Assembly: GCF_000758585.1 (NCBI RefSeq) | Contig: NZ_CP009281.1 | Span: 5,084,001-5,148,000, forward strand | DNA from: Paenibacillus sp. FSL R5-0345 | Lineage (GTDB): Bacteria; Bacillota; Bacilli; Paenibacillales; Paenibacillaceae | Reading direction: 5' to 3' | Length of the DNA stretch: 64,000 nt | In this document: in pieces, positions 42,923 to 52,062 of the stretch | Layout of the letters: each line of letters opens with the position of its first letter | Position numbering within the stretch: the first letter of the stretch is position 1 | Program-made: the position numbers and the translations under genes | The notes under the pieces: model-generated | Seen by the model: the letters and a program-made list of their open reading frames with translations, nothing else | Database searches by the model: none | Told to the model about the DNA's origin: nothing

Positions 42923-43288
42923 AGCGTACTTGCCTCCTAAAAATTGGTGAAATTTTGCTTCATCATAAGATAATCATACAGGATAATCACCAATTACGAA
43001 AGACGCCAGGAGATTCAACATCCACACTCTAAAACTGTATCTATTACAGAATGAAATTCCTTAAACAATTAAGTCGTTCTATAAAAACACCCGTGGGTCT
43101 AAAAAAGGCAAAAAAAAGAGAAACACCCTTCACAGCTTATAAAGCTGATTCGGCGGCGGACGTATGAAAAGGAGTACATTCCCTGTCATACGTCCGCCGA
43201 GGTGTTTCTAAAGTAATGTCGGCTTAGCTGTATTATAACAGCGTGATGATACTGTATCTGTGATATCAATCACAGAGTTTAAAATCCT
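42923..43288. other. 366-bp gap between the HIT gene and sbcC
   Basis: Holds the sbcC terminator structure (43111-43209). Apart from the HIT ribosome site nothing else is recognised; no open frame has family resemblance. Confidence 0.6.
43111..43209 (-). terminator. large branched terminator of sbcC
   Basis: Minus strand AGAAACACC ... GGTGTTTCT closes two inner hairpins: CGGCGGACGTATGA/TCATACGTCCGCCG and CAGCTT/AAGCTG. It is followed by CTTTTTTTT. Confidence 0.75.
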
Positions 43289-46200
43289 TCACATTTTTTC
43301 CAAAAGGATACGAGATCCTCCTCCGCCCTGTTCAGCAGGAACTACTACCAGCTTACGCGGCAATCTTGCACGAAGCTCTGGAACGTGGCTGATAATACCA
43401 ACCGACAGCTGATCGTTATGCAATCTTTCAAGTGAAGTAATCACTGTATCCAGCAGTTCTGGATCGAGCGTACCAAACCCTTCATCCAGAAAGAAAAACT
43501 GCAACGGATATTGTCCCCGGAGCTGGATCTGAGCTGAAAGAGCAAGTGCCAGGGAAAGGGATGTGAGGAAGGTCTCTCCACCAGACAGAGTTGAGACAGG
43601 TCTTCTCACCCCGCCGTTCCCATCATCTCGGATTACAAAGCCGCCACCCGAATCAACCTCCAGCGCATAACGCTGTTTGCTCAGGAAACGAAGCCGCTGA
43701 GAAGCGGACTGACACACCTGCATCAACTGCTCCTCCGCAATGTACTCAACAAAGGCATTCCCACGTAAGACAGTCTGCAGTTTGGATAGCTGATCTTGCA
43801 AAGAAGCGTGATCAATCCGCTGAGCTTCAAGCTCCATCCAGCGAATATGCCGATGCCGCAAATCCTCCAGATCACGCTCTGCACGCGCTCTAGCCTGTAG
43901 AGATATTTCATCCTCAGTCTTGCTTTCTCTCAAGGTGCTCTGGCTTACTTGCCATTCCTCTTCACTTAAGCTGGCCCCGTCAAGCTTCTCTTCAATGTTA
44001 CGCAGCTGCAAGGAGACCTCAGCTTCTTCGGCACGATGAGCACGTACCCTGGAAGAAGCGATTTCCCGTTCTTCGGGTGTGAGCGCTGCTCCTTCAACCT
44101 CAGCAGCTGAACTAAACGGTGAAGATGCCAAGCTTTGTTCCCAATGACTGGTAGCTGCTGCGTAATGTTCACGCGCAGATTCTGCAGCCTGGCGAGAAAT
44201 CGCAGCTTCCTTAACCTCATGCTGAGCCTTCTCCGCCGCTGTGAGATGTGATTGCTTACTTGCCTCCAGAGCCGTTAACAATTCCTGCAGACGTCCTTCA
44301 CACGCCGCTAGAAGAGGAGCTGCCGCGCGACCATTCGTCCACTCCAGTAGACGCTGATCTTTTTCACGTTGCAATTGTTCCTTCCCTTCGATCTGTGTGA
44401 TCCACTGGGCCAGCTCTTTGTCCAACCCTGTTATGGTCTCTTGAAGGCTCTGCACTGAAGCGCTCTTCTCTTCCAGAAACTTGACGCTGATATCAAGACG
44501 CGATCTAATTTCTTCAGCTTGTGCATCCTTCGCAACCAGCTCACGATATGCTTGTTCTACTTCACCTGGTGCCAAATCCGGGAATTGCTGTGCCCAGTTC
44601 TGCCGCATCGTCGTTAGCTGCGCGCTGAGTTCCTCAGCTTTGGCAGTAATTCCTTCCACCCAGCTACGTTCACCATCGACACCTGCTGCTTCTTTGAGGC
44701 ACAGCTGCTGAACCTCCTGCATTGATTGCTGCCATTGTACCGCAGTTCGGCGCAGTTCACCGGACTGACCCTTTAATGCCAAAAATGTAGCTTCAAGTTC
44801 TGACAATTCTTTTTCCCCGGGAATAGACACATCGGTTGGAGGAACTTCAGCAGTACGGACTTCTGAACCTGCAGCTGCAGGGTGATTTGCCGCTTCAATA
44901 ACTTCATTTCCAAATACCTGCTCCAGCCATACCTGATCCTGTTCACGAAGACCGCGGAACAGATGACGAGCTTCTAATGCCCGTCTGGATAACGCCCGGA
45001 CTTGCTGAAGCTTCATTTCCAGTTCCTGTTGCTCTAAGCTATTCTGCAAGAATGCAGGTGCAGGATGATGCTCACTGCCGCATACAGGACAAGGTTGCCC
45101 TTCTTCCAGCTCCTTAGCTAGTGCAAGGGACAATCTGTGAAGCTCTTGATCCTTCATAGCTGCTTCCAATGCACCGATATCTTGCTCCAGGCGCTCCGCT
45201 GCGGTGCGCGCAGCTTCTTCTGTTGCCAGCAGCTTCTCTTGATGCAGCGCCGCCTCGCGGATCAGTTGCCCGCGAGCAGCTTCCTGTGACTCGCGACGGC
45301 CCTCGGCCTCCGCGAGTCGCGCCTGCGCAGCCGCCAGGGCAGCGGCACGCTCGAGGCGCTCCTTCTCCGCCTTATCCCACTGGGATTCGGCGGAGTGCAG
45401 CCCTTGCAGTCTCTGCATCGCTTCTTGCAGAGACTGCCGCTCCTGGGAGCGGACACCGAGCGGCTGCAAGCTCTGCTGAAGCTCTTGCTGGCGCTTTTGG
45501 CCCTTGGCTAAAAGCTCACGCTCCCGAGCCATGCCCTCCCGCAGCTCCGCTAGCTTGCGGGAGGCCTCTTCGCGGCGCTCACGCAGAGCCGCGAGTTCGC
45601 GCCGTAGCGCCCCGAGCTCGGACTCGAGCTCGAGCGCGCGGCGGTAGGTGCCGGCCCCCTCCCGGAGGGCCGGCTCTTCCGCCGCAAGCGCGGCCTGCGC
45701 AGCAGCCGCGGCGGCAGCGGCACGCGCCGCCTCCTGCTCGGCGGCGGCGGCCAGCACCTCTTGGCCCTCCGCGCGGGCCAATCGGCTCTTAAAGGCTTCT
45801 TCCGCGCTGCGCCATGCTTTCAGCGCGGGAAGCCTTGCCTCGGCCTCGTCAGCTTGGCCGAGCTTCTGTTCAAGGAGGAGAATCTCCTCCTCCTTGGCGA
45901 GCAGCCCCTGCCGCTGCAATTCGCGGCGGGTCCGTTCCTCTTGGAGCTCGCGTATACGCGCGAAACGCTCCGAGACCTGCAGCGCCGCCTCCAGCTTTCG
46001 ACGGCATTCCGCAGCATAAAGGGTGGCCTGCTCGAGGCGCTCCGCCGCTGCCTCTACATCCCCTTTGCCTGCGCTGCCAAGACCCTGTTGCTCAGCAATC
46101 AGCGCGCGGAGCGCCGCCTCATTCTCCTTCACCCGTCGGCTAAGCTTGATTGCAAGCTGATCGCCATACTGTTCCAGATGGAACAGGCGCTGCAGCATTT

Positions 46201-46705
46201 GCCGACGATCTACGCCACGAAGCGATAAAAATTCGGCAAATTTCCCCTGCGGCAATACAACCGCTCGCGTGAAATCATCCATTTTTAGACCGATATGCTC
46301 CTCCACGCAGCGCGTAACATCTGCGAGCTTATCCGCCATGACGTTATCCCCGTCAGGTGTAATCTCAATGAAACGGCTAATCGTGTTACTGACGGTTTGC
46401 TCACCTGTCCGTTTGAACTTCCGTTCAACACGATAACGATGTGCCCCAGCGGAAGAAGTGAGCTCAAAGGTAAACGCCACGCTGAGTGAATCCTCAGAGT
46501 GATTCATAATCCCCTGTGTTCCATTAACAGCGCGCTCCACTTTTCCGTACATTGCCAAAGTAATAGCATCTAGCAAACTTGATTTACCGCTACCTGTTGG
46601 TCCAAAGATCCCGAACAGCCCCGTCTCACACAGACTTTCAAAATCTATTTCTTGCATTTCTCTATAACTCTGTAATCCTGCTACTTTTAATAGAATAGGC
46701 TTCAC
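43289..46705 (-). CDS. sbcC: SbcC, ATPase subunit of the SbcCD nuclease
   Basis: 1138-aa SMC-like ATPase that, with SbcD, cleaves DNA hairpins and ends. Walker A GPTGSGKS at 35-42, long coiled coils, zinc hook CPVCGSEH near 538, second coiled coil, ABC signature LSGGETF near 1040 and Walker B FFLDEGFGTLD. The start is a GTG at 46705 with GAAGGAGAGGAG upstream, 1 nt after the sbcD stop. The first coiled coil (about residues 210-485) is Ala/Arg/Glu-rich and coded by markedly GC-rich DNA. Confidence 0.95.
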   Translation of the reverse strand: MKPILLKVAGLQSYREMQEIDFESLCETGLFGIFGPTGSGKSSLLDAITLAMYGKVERAVNGTQGIMNHSEDSLSVAFTFELTSSAGAHRYRVERKFKRTGEQTVSNTISRFIEITPDGDNVMADKLADVTRCVEEHIGLKMDDFTRAVVLPQGKFAEFLSLRGVDRRQMLQRLFHLEQYGDQLAIKLSRRVKENEAALRALIAEQQGLGSAGKGDVEAAAERLEQATLYAAECRRKLEAALQVSERFARIRELQEERTRRELQRQGLLAKEEEILLLEQKLGQADEAEARLPALKAWRSAEEAFKSRLARAEGQEVLAAAAEQEAARAAAAAAAAQAALAAEEPALREGAGTYRRALELESELGALRRELAALRERREEASRKLAELREGMARERELLAKGQKRQQELQQSLQPLGVRSQERQSLQEAMQRLQGLHSAESQWDKAEKERLERAAALAAAQARLAEAEGRRESQEAARGQLIREAALHQEKLLATEEAARTAAERLEQDIGALEAAMKDQELHRLSLALAKELEEGQPCPVCGSEHHPAPAFLQNSLEQQELEMKLQQVRALSRRALEARHLFRGLREQDQVWLEQVFGNEVIEAANHPAAAGSEVRTAEVPPTDVSIPGEKELSELEATFLALKGQSGELRRTAVQWQQSMQEVQQLCLKEAAGVDGERSWVEGITAKAEELSAQLTTMRQNWAQQFPDLAPGEVEQAYRELVAKDAQAEEIRSRLDISVKFLEEKSASVQSLQETITGLDKELAQWITQIEGKEQLQREKDQRLLEWTNGRAAAPLLAACEGRLQELLTALEASKQSHLTAAEKAQHEVKEAAISRQAAESAREHYAAATSHWEQSLASSPFSSAAEVEGAALTPEEREIASSRVRAHRAEEAEVSLQLRNIEEKLDGASLSEEEWQVSQSTLRESKTEDEISLQARARAERDLEDLRHRHIRWMELEAQRIDHASLQDQLSKLQTVLRGNAFVEYIAEEQLMQVCQSASQRLRFLSKQRYALEVDSGGGFVIRDDGNGGVRRPVSTLSGGETFLTSLSLALALSAQIQLRGQYPLQFFFLDEGFGTLDPELLDTVITSLERLHNDQLSVGIISHVPELRARLPRKLVVVPAEQGGGGSRILLEKM

Positions 46706-46706
46706 C

Positions 46707-47888
46707 TTAGTTCTCCTCTCCTTCCTCTGGCTGACGCCGTTCTTCTTCGGTTAGCTGTAAGAAAAGTTCTATCAAGCTGTCTTCCGGCTCCGCTCCGCCT
46801 GTCTGACGCTGATAGAATTTACGGAATAACTCTTGCACAGGCATACGCGAACGGGAAATTTGTTCGAGCTCCATCTCCATTTGCGGGTAGATCGGACGAA
46901 TATGAATGATCCCCTCGCGTGACTTGCGCAAGCGTTGAATATCGTTCATCGACATAGCCTCACTAAGCCGAATTTCCAAATCTATAAAAGCAGAGGCATC
47001 TCTGCCTTCATCCAGCCAGGTATATACCTCCTGTAATCCGCCAGTGGAACTCCATCGTACAAGTGGACGCCCACAACGAAGATAAATTTCTTCGAAGGTC
47101 GGTTCACCACCCGGCGCAACATCAATCAGCGTCACCGACTTGGCCTGTCCTGCTTCAGAAAAGCTATATGCCAGCGGGGATCCGCTGTAACGGATCATTC
47201 CTTCCCCCTTAACTCGCTGTGCGCGATGAAGATGACCCAGTGCCGTATATTGCGCTCCACAGGCCAAAGCAGAAGGATCAACAGTATAAGCTCCGCCCAC
47301 TTGAATTGGACGTTCCGAATCACTTTCCACTCCACCAAGCACATAAATATGGCTCATCGCCAAATTCACGGTCTGTGGTGTGAATTCCCGTCCCAACAGC
47401 TGCATGAGCTTGCCTACCCGCGCGCTGTAAGCCAGTCGAAGCTCCTCTTCCCCGCTGTCTCCAGCAAGAAGTTCACCGAGACGTGCCTCCGAGGGATAGG
47501 GAAGGGCTGCGATTTTAGCAATCTCACCCGTACGCGCAGCATGAATAGTCACTGGCTCAGAAGTAGGAAGACCCACCAATGTAATCCCCTGTCTTAATAC
47601 AAGCGGTGAAACAGAAGATACGCGCTCCGGTTGGTCATGATTTCCGGCGATCACAACAAGTGGTCTTCCCCCTGAAGTCAGCCTAGCAGCAGCTTCATAG
47701 AATAGCTGTTCTGAAGCCGCTGGTGGATTAACGGAGTCATATACATCTCCCGCCATCATAATCAAATCCACTTTATGAAAATCGGCGATCTCCACCAATT
47801 CATCTATGAACTGCTCTTGCTCCTTCTGCCGGCTTCTTCCTTCCAGCGTTCGGCCGAGGTGCCAATCTCCCGTATGCAATATCCGCAT
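46707..47888 (-). CDS. sbcD: SbcD, nuclease subunit
   Basis: 393-aa calcineurin-like metallophosphoesterase of the Mre11 family. Metal-binding motifs HTGDWHLG (5-12), MAGDVYD, GNHDQPER, MSHIY and GHLHRAQ are all present. GAGGACGAAG precedes the ATG. Follows addA by about 40 nt; sbcC follows immediately. Confidence 0.96.
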   Translation of the reverse strand: MRILHTGDWHLGRTLEGRSRQKEQEQFIDELVEIADFHKVDLIMMAGDVYDSVNPPAASEQLFYEAAARLTSGGRPLVVIAGNHDQPERVSSVSPLVLRQGITLVGLPTSEPVTIHAARTGEIAKIAALPYPSEARLGELLAGDSGEEELRLAYSARVGKLMQLLGREFTPQTVNLAMSHIYVLGGVESDSERPIQVGGAYTVDPSALACGAQYTALGHLHRAQRVKGEGMIRYSGSPLAYSFSEAGQAKSVTLIDVAPGGEPTFEEIYLRCGRPLVRWSSTGGLQEVYTWLDEGRDASAFIDLEIRLSEAMSMNDIQRLRKSREGIIHIRPIYPQMEMELEQISRSRMPVQELFRKFYQRQTGGAEPEDSLIELFLQLTEEERRQPEEGEEN

Positions 47889-47928
47889 CTTCGTCCTCTT
47901 TCCCCGCTCTATGCGGCAATGAATAGAT

Positions 47929-50900
47929 TTATAATTTCACAGCATGTCCGCCGTCAAAAAAGTACAGCCAAATTTCGCTGATCGGTTCTCCCAAAATATC
48001 ATGTAATGCCTTGCTGTATAACTCTAGCTGAAAACGATATTTTTCCTTAAGCGCTTCTATCCCACCCTGATGTTCTAAAACAGAGTCCGTCTTATAGTCT
48101 AGCAGAATGATCCGGTCCTCTTCACGGAACAGGCAGTCAATCACCCCTTGGATCAGCACAGCTTCACTAAAGCTTTCATTATGATTCTCTGGGTTTAGCT
48201 CTGATACGGCTTTATTCATATAATCGAGCCCTCGATAAGCCTCCTCTGCAGGAACCATATAACTGAAAGGCATTTCTCTAAGCTTCCAAGAAGAATCTAT
48301 TAATCTACGACCAAGTTCATTCGTATAAAAGGCCTCTATCTGAGCCGGTTCCACCGCCTCCACCTGCTCAGCAGTTAGAATAGCCACTCTCTCTAGTCGT
48401 GCTAATGTTTCTTCCACAACCTTAGGGTCAACTGAACCCTCAAGCGGAATATGCTGCATAACTGTATGGTAGGCTGTCCCGCGCTCCGCTGGGGTTAGAC
48501 TGCGTTTCTCCATAAATTTCGGACGGCGTAAATGAAGACTGTCTGCTCCTGCCACATTTGTACGTTTATTGTTTTCTGTTGAGGTAGCAGGGCGGCCGCC
48601 TTCCTCTAGGAGATCATAAGAAGGCTGGTCCTGCATCGACAACAAAGCTTTTAACTCTGTAACAGAGGTTTTGGCAGGAATGCCAGAGGCAGCCGTATAC
48701 GGATAAGGCCATTCTAGTCTTCTGGCAATCTCTTCGCTATTCTCTGATCTATAAACATTTACAGATGCACCTTTTTGAAGCGCCTTGAGTACAGTTAGAC
48801 GTTCTTCTGCTTTGTCTTCAGCGTTATCCGCTGGAAGGAATGCCCCTGAATTCAGGTCCGAAGCATTCTGTACAGTGATGCTCCAGTTCGAGATATCGCT
48901 GTGCAGCACTGTCGAGACAGTACCTTCTGAACCACCTAGCTTACGAAGAATAGCCGCTGCCGGATGCCGGATCAATGCCGGTCCAACCCAGTCCAAATAG
49001 CTACGTCCCCGGGCTAATAAATGATCAGCAAGCAACAATTCTTCCCGATTCTGCACACTGCTCCAGCTAGCGATTTTCCTTGGTAAATCTCTTACGGTAC
49101 CGACTAGAATCATCTTATCTCTCGGGCGAGTTAAAGCTACATATAATACCCGCATTTCCTCAGCCAATAATTCAAGTCGTGTACGACGATTAATAGCCAA
49201 ATAAGGAAGCGTTGGGTAGCTGACACGTGTTTCCCGCTCCACAAAACGTGGTCCGAAGCCGAGTTCTTTGTGCATCAGGAATGGAGAGTGCAGATCCTGC
49301 CGATTAAACTGCTTCGCCATACCCGCTATAAAAACAACAGGGAACTCCAAGCCTTTGGATTTATGGATGGTCATTATTCTGACCCCATTGCCCTCTTCAC
49401 CACCACCACCTGCTACACCAAGATCTCCGCCATTCTCACGAAGCCGTGAAATGAACACCAGAAAACGGAACAACCCACGCGCCGCAGTATCATTCTCAAA
49501 TTGAACCGCCCGATCATATAAAGCCTTAAGATTGTTCTGGCGCTGCGAGCCTCCAGGCAGTCCTCCAACCCACTCCAGATAGCCGCTCTCACCATAAATA
49601 CGCCAGATCAGCTCACTGAGACTGCCTTGTCTAGCTGCATCTCTCCAGCTATCAAGCTGTCTCAGGAAATTCTCAAGCTTACGCTTCAACTCTGGGTTGA
49701 TCTGCGGTACAGCTTCACTTTCTGCTCCTACATCATGAACGCCATTGTCAAAAGAGGCCTCATTAGAGAACGTATTTATATCAGCTGTGCTTGCGGATTC
49801 CATTTCATGGGCTGAGAAAAGATCGTACTCTTCCTCAGTTGCTTTTACATCTTGCATGTTCACTGCCACTTTTACAGCACGATAGAAAGAACCATGGCTG
49901 CACATCCGAACCGTAGCCAATTCCTCTTCAGTTAAACCAACAACAGGTGACCGAAGCACGCCAGCGAGTGGAATATCCTGCTGAGGATTATCAACTATTT
50001 TTAAGAGTGAAAGTGCAATTTCTACTTCTGTGGCTTCAAAATATCCTTTATTCAGATCTCCATAAGCAGGGATTCCCTCCATCCGCAGCTCTTCGATGAT
50101 TAAAGGGGTCCATATTCTCGCCGAACGAAGCAAAATCACGATATCACCATAAATCACTGGGCGCATAATCTTAAGCCCTTTATCATAAATCAGCAGCGGG
50201 GATCCGCCATTCAGGCCAGTCATCTGTGAAATACGCCGAGCAATCGCCCGTGCTTCCAGTTGCGCAGTCTCACTCTCAATGGCTTCACTCTCCTGAAGTG
50301 GAGTCTCACTGTCCTCAGAAGTCTCTTCTACTTTACCTGCTGCCGCTCCGCGATCGATCAATAATAGCTCCGGTGCAAAAAAAGTATCTGGCCCCTTCTC
50401 TGCTGCACCCGGGAAATTCGCACCATACACAAGCTCAGCACGTTCGTCATAAGTTATCTCCGCCACTGTCTCGTTCATAATCTGCCGAAAAATCATATTT
50501 ACGGCATTTACAACCTCCATACGACTACGGAAATTACGTGCTAGATCGATAACCGAACCGCCGGACGATTCATTAGGCTTATCAGATAACTCGCTTAACT
50601 CGGATTCGCCTACTGTATTGCTGCCACCTCCGGCATTATTAGAGCCAAAGCTGCGGTATTTATCCAGGAACAGCCCCGGCTCTGCCAGACGGAACCGATA
50701 AATACTTTGCTTCATATCTCCGACCATAAATCGGTTACCAGGTGTTTCGCGGGAGATAAGCCGCACAATCTCTTCTTGCACACTATTCGTATCTTGATAT
50801 TCATCTAACAGAACCTCATCGAATTGGGCACGGTACTCCATCGCTGCATCAGAAGGCAGGGAATGGCCCGGTAGAGAATCTGGATGACGTAAAATTTGCA

Positions 50901-52062
50901 GACAATAATGCTCCAAATCACTGAAGTCGACGAGACCCCGTCCTGCTTTTTCGACTCGGTAACGTTCACCGAACGCTATCACCGTCTCAGCAAGCTCTGC
51001 CATAAGAGGAGCCGCCTCATTCAGTTCTCGCAAAAAAACATCCGCAGGACGGCCAAACAATGCCTTCTGAAGATCTAAAATACTCTTCTTCACACTATCG
51101 CGCAGTTCTTTAACCATTTCCTGCAGTCCAGGATCTGTCGAATCCTTCTTACAAGCTTTCAATTTCCCAAAGTATACTTCCATGAAAATATCATATAATT
51201 CTGCCCATGGCCGTTCATTCACAGCCTCCTGCAATGCATTTACCATCTCAAGATCGGCCGTCAGATTCTCGGCATAAGGCGCCGGACCACCTGGCTGTAG
51301 CGCGATCTCTCGGCCTTGGATAAGCTGACTGGCTGCACCCGCAAGGGTCAGCTTCGCTTCTTCAAGAATACTTAGCACCCAAGGAGTCCGACCTAAGCTA
51401 TCTGTGTCTGGTAATGAGAAATCAGCTGCGGTATCACGAAGCCACTGCTCTGGCCAAGGATGGCTGCGGGCATAATCATGCAGTCGCTGTATGAGCGCAT
51501 GTACCGCATCATCGCTGCGTTCACCACTGAACCAGTCAGCAAGCTGTACAAATACACTATCCGCGCCATCTTCACCTACTTCACCGTATTTTTCCTCCAG
51601 TAGCTCTTGAAGCAGCTCCTGCCGCATCATCTCTGCTTCATGTTCGTTCAGTATACGGAAACCGGGATCTATAGGAATAATCTGATAGTAACGCCGAATC
51701 ACTTCCAGACAGAAGGAGTGTAGTGTTGTAATCGAGGCTTTCCCGAGCAACGACAGCTGACGGCGTAAATGGTCATTATCTCCATTCTCCTCAAGCTCCC
51801 GATCGAGTGCTTCCCTAATCCGCTGGCGCATCTCGGCAGCAGCAGCTTTGGTAAACGTAGCTACTAGCAATCTATCTACGCTAAAGCCATTCTCTTCCTT
51901 GCTGATTTTGCGAATAATCCGTTCTACAAGTACCGCTGTCTTACCGGAACCTGCCGCCGCGGCAACGAGGATATCATCACCGCTCTCAGCAATGGCGCGC
52001 CACTGGTCATCACTCCATATGCTTCCTTCCGGTTTCGCTTCTATTTCAGACTTCATACTCAC
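47929..52062 (-). CDS. addA: AddA, helicase-nuclease subunit
   Basis: 1377-aa UvrD-like helicase with a C-terminal RecB-type nuclease. Walker A AAAAGSGKT near 35-42, DEYQDTN helicase motif II, TIHKSKGLEFP, and the nuclease motif LLDYKTD near the end. With AddB it resects double-strand breaks and recognises Chi. The GTG at 52062 overlaps the addB stop (GTGA) and has AAAGGAGG 9 nt upstream. Somewhat longer than many AddA through polar linkers (near 500-620). Confidence 0.95.
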   Translation of the reverse strand: MSMKSEIEAKPEGSIWSDDQWRAIAESGDDILVAAAAGSGKTAVLVERIIRKISKEENGFSVDRLLVATFTKAAAAEMRQRIREALDRELEENGDNDHLRRQLSLLGKASITTLHSFCLEVIRRYYQIIPIDPGFRILNEHEAEMMRQELLQELLEEKYGEVGEDGADSVFVQLADWFSGERSDDAVHALIQRLHDYARSHPWPEQWLRDTAADFSLPDTDSLGRTPWVLSILEEAKLTLAGAASQLIQGREIALQPGGPAPYAENLTADLEMVNALQEAVNERPWAELYDIFMEVYFGKLKACKKDSTDPGLQEMVKELRDSVKKSILDLQKALFGRPADVFLRELNEAAPLMAELAETVIAFGERYRVEKAGRGLVDFSDLEHYCLQILRHPDSLPGHSLPSDAAMEYRAQFDEVLLDEYQDTNSVQEEIVRLISRETPGNRFMVGDMKQSIYRFRLAEPGLFLDKYRSFGSNNAGGGSNTVGESELSELSDKPNESSGGSVIDLARNFRSRMEVVNAVNMIFRQIMNETVAEITYDERAELVYGANFPGAAEKGPDTFFAPELLLIDRGAAAGKVEETSEDSETPLQESEAIESETAQLEARAIARRISQMTGLNGGSPLLIYDKGLKIMRPVIYGDIVILLRSARIWTPLIIEELRMEGIPAYGDLNKGYFEATEVEIALSLLKIVDNPQQDIPLAGVLRSPVVGLTEEELATVRMCSHGSFYRAVKVAVNMQDVKATEEEYDLFSAHEMESASTADINTFSNEASFDNGVHDVGAESEAVPQINPELKRKLENFLRQLDSWRDAARQGSLSELIWRIYGESGYLEWVGGLPGGSQRQNNLKALYDRAVQFENDTAARGLFRFLVFISRLRENGGDLGVAGGGGEEGNGVRIMTIHKSKGLEFPVVFIAGMAKQFNRQDLHSPFLMHKELGFGPRFVERETRVSYPTLPYLAINRRTRLELLAEEMRVLYVALTRPRDKMILVGTVRDLPRKIASWSSVQNREELLLADHLLARGRSYLDWVGPALIRHPAAAILRKLGGSEGTVSTVLHSDISNWSITVQNASDLNSGAFLPADNAEDKAEERLTVLKALQKGASVNVYRSENSEEIARRLEWPYPYTAASGIPAKTSVTELKALLSMQDQPSYDLLEEGGRPATSTENNKRTNVAGADSLHLRRPKFMEKRSLTPAERGTAYHTVMQHIPLEGSVDPKVVEETLARLERVAILTAEQVEAVEPAQIEAFYTNELGRRLIDSSWKLREMPFSYMVPAEEAYRGLDYMNKAVSELNPENHNESFSEAVLIQGVIDCLFREEDRIILLDYKTDSVLEHQGGIEALKEKYRFQLELYSKALHDILGEPISEIWLYFFDGGHAVKL

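Noticed and set aside
45169..45792. 207-codon plus-strand frame inside sbcC, and other antisense frames at 45648-46228
   Set aside because: They are shadows of GC-rich coiled-coil coding DNA; composition (Pro/Ala/Arg) is what the opposite frame produces, and there are no ribosome sites or families.
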